NCBI GenBank assembly: GCA_029559155.1
Contig: JAKQCM010000453.1
Location: forward strand, 1-32,860
Source of the DNA: Chloroflexota bacterium
Lineage (GTDB): Bacteria; Chloroflexota; Anaerolineae; Promineifilales; Promineifilaceae
Reading direction: 5' to 3'
DNA: 32,860 bases
Shown: positions 27,934 through 32,860 of the stretch, piece after piece
How the letters are laid out: each line of letters starts with the position of its first letter
Numbering within the stretch: position 1 is the first letter of the stretch
Notes under the pieces: generated by a model
Database searches by the model: none
What the model saw: the letters and a program-made list of their open reading frames with translations, nothing else
What the model was told of the DNA's origin: nothing
Translations under genes and position numbers: made by a program

Positions 27934-30501
27934 TCAGGGCAGCGGCCAGACGGTGAAATCGGTGTAGCCGGTAGTGGTGTCGGCTATTTCATCGCCGTCG
28001 TAAAAAGCGGCCACCACAGCCACGTCGCCCGCATCCCGCCGATCGCCTAATTCCAAATTAGACACAAACGAACCATTTAAGAACAAATAGCCGATGTCAT
28101 TTTGCGCCACGAGCGTGAGGGTGTTCCGCTCGCCGCTGCCGGTGGCCAGATTACCTTCCACTGAGCCGTCATTGATGAAATAATCGTCGTCGGGGCGGCG
28201 ATCGACCAGACTCCAATTGCCGTTGGATTCCACGATCAGCCAATATTCGTTCTCGGTCTCACGGAAGGCGAAGCCCCAATCCCAATCGCCCGTTGCGGCG
28301 GCGTAAGGATTGCTAAATTCGGCCTGGGCGACGAAATTTTGCAGGGAAACCTCGCTGGTTTGCATTTTGATGAAGCCATCGAGGACATGAGCCAATTGGC
28401 CGCTTTGGGGGCCGTAGGCGGGCACATAGGACCAGACGCCAAAGGATTCATACCGGGTTACCGCGCCCGGCTGTTCGTCGACGCTGTAGAAGCCGGTTCC
28501 CAGGAGTAGGTCGCCAAAATCGGTGCGGGTGGAGAGGTCCAGGGTGGTGATAAATTCACCGTTGAGAAAGAAGTAGCCGGTTTCTTCGTTGGCGATGAGC
28601 AAAAGGTCGTTACGGCCGTTGGCCGCCAAATTCAAATACGCCGACACGTCTCCCTCGTGAATGAAATTATCATTGTCGCCGCTGCGATTGTTCAGGCTCC
28701 AGACGCCATCGGAACCCACAACCAGACGCAGTTCCTCGTCGACGGCCGTTTGCCGGAAAATCAGGCCGAAATCCCAACTGTTCTCGGCGGCGTCATATGG
28801 GTTTAACACAGTCGCCTGGGCGACAAAATTGCGCAAATTGACCCCCGAGGACACCGATTCAATCACATTGTCGGCTTCGTGGGCCAGATCGCCGGCAGTT
28901 GGGCCGTAGGCGGCGGGTAAAGTAGTCGTCGGATTGAGCGCGCTGCGCGTGGCGGCCAGGCTGGCGCGCGTTCCCGCAAGGTTGTTGGCCGGCGTTGCCA
29001 GCAGCGGGCTGTTGGCGGCGCGGGTAGCCAGCAGGCTGGCGCGGGTAGCGGCCAGCGGGTTTTCCAAGGCAATGGTGGGCAGAATTGGCGTGGGCTGGCC
29101 GCGTGTGGGCGGCGCTTGCGTCGGGGAGACGGCCGAGGTTGCCGTTGCGATGGCCGCTGCCGTGCCAATTTGCTCGCGGGTGGCGATCAGGCCGGCTTTG
29201 GCGGTGGCTGTGGCGATGTCGTTTTCGTCGAGGAGAGGGAAGGCAACGGCCGTAGGCGAATTGTCGGCAACGGCCGTGGGCGTGCCGCTAAGATTCGCCA
29301 GAATATCGTCCCGATTGCTGACAATCAGCCCAATGACGCCGGTCAGGCAGAGGCATAACACAAGCAGCAGGCCGCCCATCACCCAGCCCCAGATAGGGAT
29401 GTTGCGCTGGCCGGGGTATGGCGGAGGGGCGGCTTTTTCGACCGGTGTTTTAGGCGGCGGCGGTGGCGGCAGCGGTATATTGGCCAACAACACTTCGCTG
29501 GCGGCGGCTTCGGCCAGGTCGTCGGGCGCTGTGTCGATGGGGGTTGGCGGAATGGTGGGCTGGTCGTGGGCCTCGGCGGGTTGTTCGGCCGGTTCAAGCA
29601 TTTCCGGAGTGATGGCGGCTTGCATGGTGGCCAGCTGCATGGTGGCCAACTCATTCTGAACTTCAGCGGCCGTTTTGCTTTTTTGCGTCAGGGTACTCAG
29701 GGCAGCGTTGAGATCGGCGGCGCTGGCGAAGCGTTCATCACGCTCTTTGGCCAGCGCTTTACCCACCACCTGCTCCGCTTCCGGCGGCAGGTCTGGCCGG
29801 TTTTTCAGGATTTGCGGCACCGGTTCCAGGATGTGTTTCATCATCATTTTGGCCGGGGTATCTGCTTCATAAGGCAGGTGGCCGGTGAGCATTTGGAAGA
29901 GGATGACACCGAGGGCGTAGATGTCGGAACGGCCGTCTAGCTCCTTGTCGCCGTAGACCTGTTCCGGACTCATGTAAGTGGGCGTGCCCACCAGACTGCC
30001 GCTGGCCGTCAGGTTAGAATCGGATGTGGTCAGGCGCACGATGCCAAAATCGGCCAAAAATGCGTCGCCGTATTGATCGAACAAAATGTTGCTGGGTTTC
30101 AGGTCGCGGTGGATGATGCCTTCGTTGTGGGCGCGATCCAGAGCCGAGCCGAGCCGCTGCAAAATTTCGGCCGATTCTTCGATAGTCAGCGGGCCATGCT
30201 CCAATCTGTCGGCCAAGGAGCCGCCGGGCATATAGCGCATCACCAGATAAAGCAGCCCGGCCTCTTCGCCGTAATCGTACACCGGCACAATAGCCGGGTG
30301 TTCCAGGGCAGCGATGGTTTTGGCTTCCCGATTGAAGCGCGCGCGGAATTCGGGGTCGTGCATGAATTCCGGCGGTAACACTTTGATGGCGATGTGGCGT
30401 TCAAAGCGTGGATCGTAAGCTTTGAAGACGGTGGCCATGCCCCCGCGCCCAATTTCTTCCTGAATTTCGTAACGCCCAATTTTTTCCGGTTTGGTGGTCA
30501 T
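27934..30501 (-). CDS. Transmembrane Ser/Thr protein kinase with duplicated extracellular domain
   Basis: 855 aa; ATG at 30501 with GAGG about eight bases upstream. The kinase domain (~9-270) is intact and PknB-like: GRGGMATVFKA glycine loop, IAIKVL lysine, HRDLKPSN catalytic loop, DFG, and GTPTYMSPEQ activation segment. An acidic/Pro-rich linker leads to a single transmembrane helix at ~375-396. Outside lie an Ala/Thr linker with repeated LLATRAS and SLAATRS units (~480-520) and two tandem copies of a ~160-residue jelly-roll-like domain. The copies begin AYGPTAGDLAHEAD (~529) and AYGPQSGQLAHVLD (~692) and share NFVAQA, W..GF.FR and GYFFLNG/GYLFLNG. These may bind a sugar or cell-wall ligand. 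The phosphatase gene ends ten bases upstream, so both should act on shared substrates. Confidence 0.93.
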   Translation of the reverse strand: MTTKPEKIGRYEIQEEIGRGGMATVFKAYDPRFERHIAIKVLPPEFMHDPEFRARFNREAKTIAALEHPAIVPVYDYGEEAGLLYLVMRYMPGGSLADRLEHGPLTIEESAEILQRLGSALDRAHNEGIIHRDLKPSNILFDQYGDAFLADFGIVRLTTSDSNLTASGSLVGTPTYMSPEQVYGDKELDGRSDIYALGVILFQMLTGHLPYEADTPAKMMMKHILEPVPQILKNRPDLPPEAEQVVGKALAKERDERFASAADLNAALSTLTQKSKTAAEVQNELATMQLATMQAAITPEMLEPAEQPAEAHDQPTIPPTPIDTAPDDLAEAAASEVLLANIPLPPPPPPKTPVEKAAPPPYPGQRNIPIWGWVMGGLLLVLCLCLTGVIGLIVSNRDDILANLSGTPTAVADNSPTAVAFPLLDENDIATATAKAGLIATREQIGTAAAIATATSAVSPTQAPPTRGQPTPILPTIALENPLAATRASLLATRAANSPLLATPANNLAGTRASLAATRSALNPTTTLPAAYGPTAGDLAHEADNVIESVSSGVNLRNFVAQATVLNPYDAAENSWDFGLIFRQTAVDEELRLVVGSDGVWSLNNRSGDNDNFIHEGDVSAYLNLAANGRNDLLLIANEETGYFFLNGEFITTLDLSTRTDFGDLLLGTGFYSVDEQPGAVTRYESFGVWSYVPAYGPQSGQLAHVLDGFIKMQTSEVSLQNFVAQAEFSNPYAAATGDWDWGFAFRETENEYWLIVESNGNWSLVDRRPDDDYFINDGSVEGNLATGSGERNTLTLVAQNDIGYLFLNGSFVSNLELGDRRDAGDVAVVAAFYDGDEIADTTTGYTDFTVWPLP

Positions 30502-30511
30502 ACAAGTTGCC

Positions 30512-32860
30512 TCATGTCGTTTTCATGACAACGAGTGTAATATCGTCAAACTGCGGCGTGTCGCCGGCGTGATCGCGTATGGCCTGGGTGATGGCTTCGA
30601 TGGTGTCTGAGGCGGAATGTTTTTGGTGGGTTGTGGCTGTGATCCGCAGCCGTTCCAGGCCAAATTCGTCGTAATCTTCGTTCATGGCTTCGGTGACGCC
30701 ATCGGTATAAAAGATAAGGGTATCGCCCTTGTTGACGCGAATGCGCTGCTGCTGAATGTGGATGGAGGGCAAGACGCCCAGGGCCATGCCTTCGCCGTTT
30801 AGCAGATGGGAACGGCCGTTGCTTTCCAACAGCAGCGGGGGGTTGTGTCCGCCATTGGCATAGGTCAGGGTCTGTGTTTCCGGATTCCAAACGCCGTAAA
30901 ACACTGTCACAAACAGGTCCGATTGTGCTTCGCTGTCCAGAATCTCGTTGGCGCGCATCAGCACGTGGGCCGGATTTTGGCGGTTAAAGGCGACGGTGCG
31001 CAAGATGGTGCGGCTGAGGGCCATGAACAGGGCGGCGGGCACGCCTTTGTCGGCTACGTCGGCGACGACGATGCCCCAGTGGCCGTTTTCCAGCCGGATG
31101 AAGTCATAGAAATCGCCGCTGACCTGGCGGGCGGCCAACCAAAAGCTGGCTACCTGGCAGCCGGGGATGTTGGGACGGCCGTATGGCAGCAGGCTGGCCT
31201 GAATTTCGCGGGCGACATTAAGTTCTTGTTCTAGTTTGCTGCGTTCGGCGGCCACCAGATAGAGTTGATTATTGACAACGGCCGTAGCCGCCTGATGGGC
31301 GATGCCATTCAAAATGCTAATGTGGCGCAGTGTCAGGCGGCGCTCTTTTTCCTCGGCTACGCCCACAATCATCGCCCCGACCAACTGCCCGCGTGCATTG
31401 AGCGGGAAGGCATGGGCGTGCGATGAGCTTAACACTTTGGATAACCAGGGAGCCAGGGGGAAGGTGTAATAAGCGGCGTTGGGAGTTAGCGCTCCTGCCT
31501 GGGAGTGGTTGGCCAGAAATTCGTCTTGTTCCAGTTCTAGCGTAGACAGCAGCCCCAACCCCATTTCAGAAATGCCGTAACTGGGTCCGGGCCGGAACGC
31601 TTCTCGTTGTTTATCCCAGATCAGTACCACGGCCGATTCAACGCCCACCAGCATGGGCACCAGGCGCACGATGGTGTCTAAAATCTCATTCAGATCAATC
31701 AGGCTGTTGACGGCTTCGGCCGTTTGCAGCAGGGCGGCGTTTACCCACGCTTCTTCTTGCTGGGCAATGCGCAGGCAGGCGCTCTCGATGGCTTTGGCTG
31801 ACTGATCCATGATGGTTTGCAGCAGTTCTTGCCGCCGGGGAAATGGGCTGCTGCCTTCATCAGCCGGGGGCGAATCGATGATCATCACGCCCAGCATGTC
31901 GGCGGCGGTGTGGATGGGCAGCAGGGTAAAAGGGCCGATTGGATCATCGCTGGCCAAGAAATTGCGTGACCAGGGCGGGGCGGCGCGGCTGGTAAGGGCT
32001 TCGTGACCGACGTGAACAGCGTCCAGCGCGCCCCAATCACCCAGTTTCAGCCACAGTTGCTCGAACCATTGGCTAAAGGCGCGCGACGCGCCGTAAACGT
32101 CGCCGCCGCGATACGCTTTTTGTTCTTTGTCCCACAGCAGGATGGCGCAGAAGGAAAGGCCGAGCAGCAGCGGGGTGATGCGGGTAACGGCCGTAACAAT
32201 TTCATTCAGTTCGCTGCTCTGGCTGATGGTTTCGGTGACTTGCAGTTGGGCAGCTGTGAGCCACGCCTGTTCACGCTGCCAACTGAGCTGCTGCGCCTTG
32301 TGAATGGCGATGGCAATTTCGGCGGCCAGGGCGGCCAGCACGACCTGCTCGTTGTGGGTAAATGCGTTGATTTGCGTGCTTTGTACGTCCAAAATGCCGA
32401 TGACCTTGCTTTCGGTTTTCAGGGGGATGGCGATTTCCGCTCTGGTGGTGGGGGCAACGGCCGTTTGCCCGATTTGGGCCAGATAGCGGGGGTCGTCGGC
32501 GGTGTTGTTGGCGACGATGGTTTCGCACAGGGCCAGCGCCGAGCCGACAATCCCTTCACCGGGGCGCAGGCGGGCTTCCAGATTGGCAATTTGTGGGCTG
32601 CTGCTGGCCTCGATGACCACGTCGCCCGTATCTTCAGCGACGCTGAAGATGTTGACCAGATGGAAGTTGAAGGTTTTTTTGATGGCCTGAACAACTTGCT
32701 CGAAAATTTCGCGCAGTTCATATTCGCCGGTTACGTCGCGGGCTATCTGGCTGACCAACTCCAGTTGGGCGGCGCGTTGGCGTTGCTGTTCGAACATGCG
32801 CGCATGGGCGATGGCGGCGGCGGCCTGGTTGGTGAGGATCATCAGGCGGCGCAGGTCTTC
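30512..32860 (-). CDS. GAF-repeat SpoIIE/PP2C-type phosphatase, 5' end cut by the window edge
   Basis: 782 residues visible. The frame is still open at 32860 and the first residues (EDLRRLMILTNQAAAAIAHARMFEQ) are the last helix of a GAF domain, so the ATG at 32842 is internal and the gene starts outside. Three further GAF-like domains follow: about residues 30-205, ~215-385 and ~390-545. The second and third share WDKEQ/WDKQR-x-A segments and look like duplicates. A coiled linker (LEQELNVAREIQASLLP) precedes the PP2C/SpoIIE domain (~565-782). Its metal-binding Asp motifs are visible: SGDFYD, VADVADKG, FYTDGVTEAM and FDDITLVVM. It is a cytoplasmic Ser/Thr phosphatase probably controlled by small-molecule or redox sensing. 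The Ser/Thr kinase follows in the same operon. Confidence 0.93.
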   Translation of the reverse strand, partial: EDLRRLMILTNQAAAAIAHARMFEQQRQRAAQLELVSQIARDVTGEYELREIFEQVVQAIKKTFNFHLVNIFSVAEDTGDVVIEASSSPQIANLEARLRPGEGIVGSALALCETIVANNTADDPRYLAQIGQTAVAPTTRAEIAIPLKTESKVIGILDVQSTQINAFTHNEQVVLAALAAEIAIAIHKAQQLSWQREQAWLTAAQLQVTETISQSSELNEIVTAVTRITPLLLGLSFCAILLWDKEQKAYRGGDVYGASRAFSQWFEQLWLKLGDWGALDAVHVGHEALTSRAAPPWSRNFLASDDPIGPFTLLPIHTAADMLGVMIIDSPPADEGSSPFPRRQELLQTIMDQSAKAIESACLRIAQQEEAWVNAALLQTAEAVNSLIDLNEILDTIVRLVPMLVGVESAVVLIWDKQREAFRPGPSYGISEMGLGLLSTLELEQDEFLANHSQAGALTPNAAYYTFPLAPWLSKVLSSSHAHAFPLNARGQLVGAMIVGVAEEKERRLTLRHISILNGIAHQAATAVVNNQLYLVAAERSKLEQELNVAREIQASLLPYGRPNIPGCQVASFWLAARQVSGDFYDFIRLENGHWGIVVADVADKGVPAALFMALSRTILRTVAFNRQNPAHVLMRANEILDSEAQSDLFVTVFYGVWNPETQTLTYANGGHNPPLLLESNGRSHLLNGEGMALGVLPSIHIQQQRIRVNKGDTLIFYTDGVTEAMNEDYDEFGLERLRITATTHQKHSASDTIEAITQAIRDHAGDTPQFDDITLVVMKTT

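Larger units (their letters stand above)
502..32464. repeat. Dispersed iterated palindrome ACGGCCGT (about 75 copies)
   Basis: Hand count of about 75 exact copies over the window; many extend to AACGGCCGTT. They lie on both coding strands, in all reading phases and also between genes. Examples: 502-509, 1690-1697, 1722-1729, 9862-9869, 14942-14949, 18771-18778, 18786-18793, 25279-25286, 25294-25301, 29246-29253, 29270-29277, 32457-32464. A simple base-composition estimate predicts about one. The copies are octamers in unrelated surroundings, not a longer mobile repeat. Confidence 0.9.

Noticed and set aside
502..32464. ACGGCCGT copies as binding sites of a specific transcription factor
   Set aside because: Most copies lie inside coding regions with no relation to promoters, so a classical operator role does not fit.

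Overview
The window looks like a chromosomal segment of a mesophilic Chloroflexota bacterium of the Anaerolineae/Ardenticatenia type. This is inferred from gene content and style, not from a marker gene. The signs are Thr/Pro-rich (TPTxTNT) linkers, a secreted CSLREA/beta-helix protein with a terminal FLPIV-type tail, zinc-ribbon plus TPR membrane proteins, a hybrid kinase, GAF-rich signalling proteins, and a MutL-family ASKHA protein inside a membrane-protein operon. No tRNA, rRNA, CRISPR array, insertion sequence or prophage gene was seen. Coding density is high and no gene-free stretch exceeds 300 bases.

Layout. (1) Positions 1-4835, all leftward: a truncated two-helix membrane protein, a TPR/zinc-ribbon membrane protein, a PspA/IM30 protein, and a REC-HK-REC-pseudoHK hybrid. 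(2) Positions 5110-14352, leftward: one tightly coupled operon of seven genes (92-aa protein, DUF6754-like protein, polytopic membrane protein, a 1160-aa double-zinc-ribbon protein with about 17 Pro/Asp-Trp-Leu repeats, a second polytopic membrane protein, a MutL-like ASKHA protein, a 356-aa partner). An LPNTG-tailed membrane protein follows, and a clear intrinsic terminator lies at 4979-5011. Most junctions are ATGA or TAATG overlaps. No B12-dependent mutase is present, so the usual MutL partner is missing. I consider this the best candidate for an undescribed system. (3) Positions 14416-14482: two good sigma70-type promoters face each other and overlap. One fires the operon leftward. The other fires rightward into a lipid kinase, a stand-alone Helicase_C_3-like protein and a Rieske protein (14621-17642). 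(4) Positions 17690-18868: a leftward lipoprotein of the PQQ-type sugar dehydrogenase (GSDH) family. (5) Positions 19013-23847, rightward: a GT4 glycosyltransferase, a thymidylate-kinase-like P-loop protein, and a large secreted cohesin-dockerin-CSLREA-beta-helix protein broken by a frameshift near 21205-21240. (6) Positions 23931-24959: leftward rfbB. (7) Positions 25192-27933, rightward: a zinc-type ABC importer (binding lipoprotein, ATPase, permease) with a promoter and a 9-5-9 palindrome that looks like a metalloregulator operator. (8) Positions 27934-32860, leftward: a transmembrane Ser/Thr kinase and a GAF-SpoIIE/PP2C phosphatase, the latter truncated by the window edge.

The most striking sequence-level signal runs through everything. 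The palindromic octamer ACGGCCGT occurs about 75 times (hand count), roughly once per 440 bases, where about one copy would be expected by chance. It sits in genes in all reading phases (read as TAV, NGR/DGR or RPL/RPF), in linkers, at stop codons and in terminator stems. It resembles the HIP1 highly iterated palindrome of cyanobacteria in behaviour but not in sequence.
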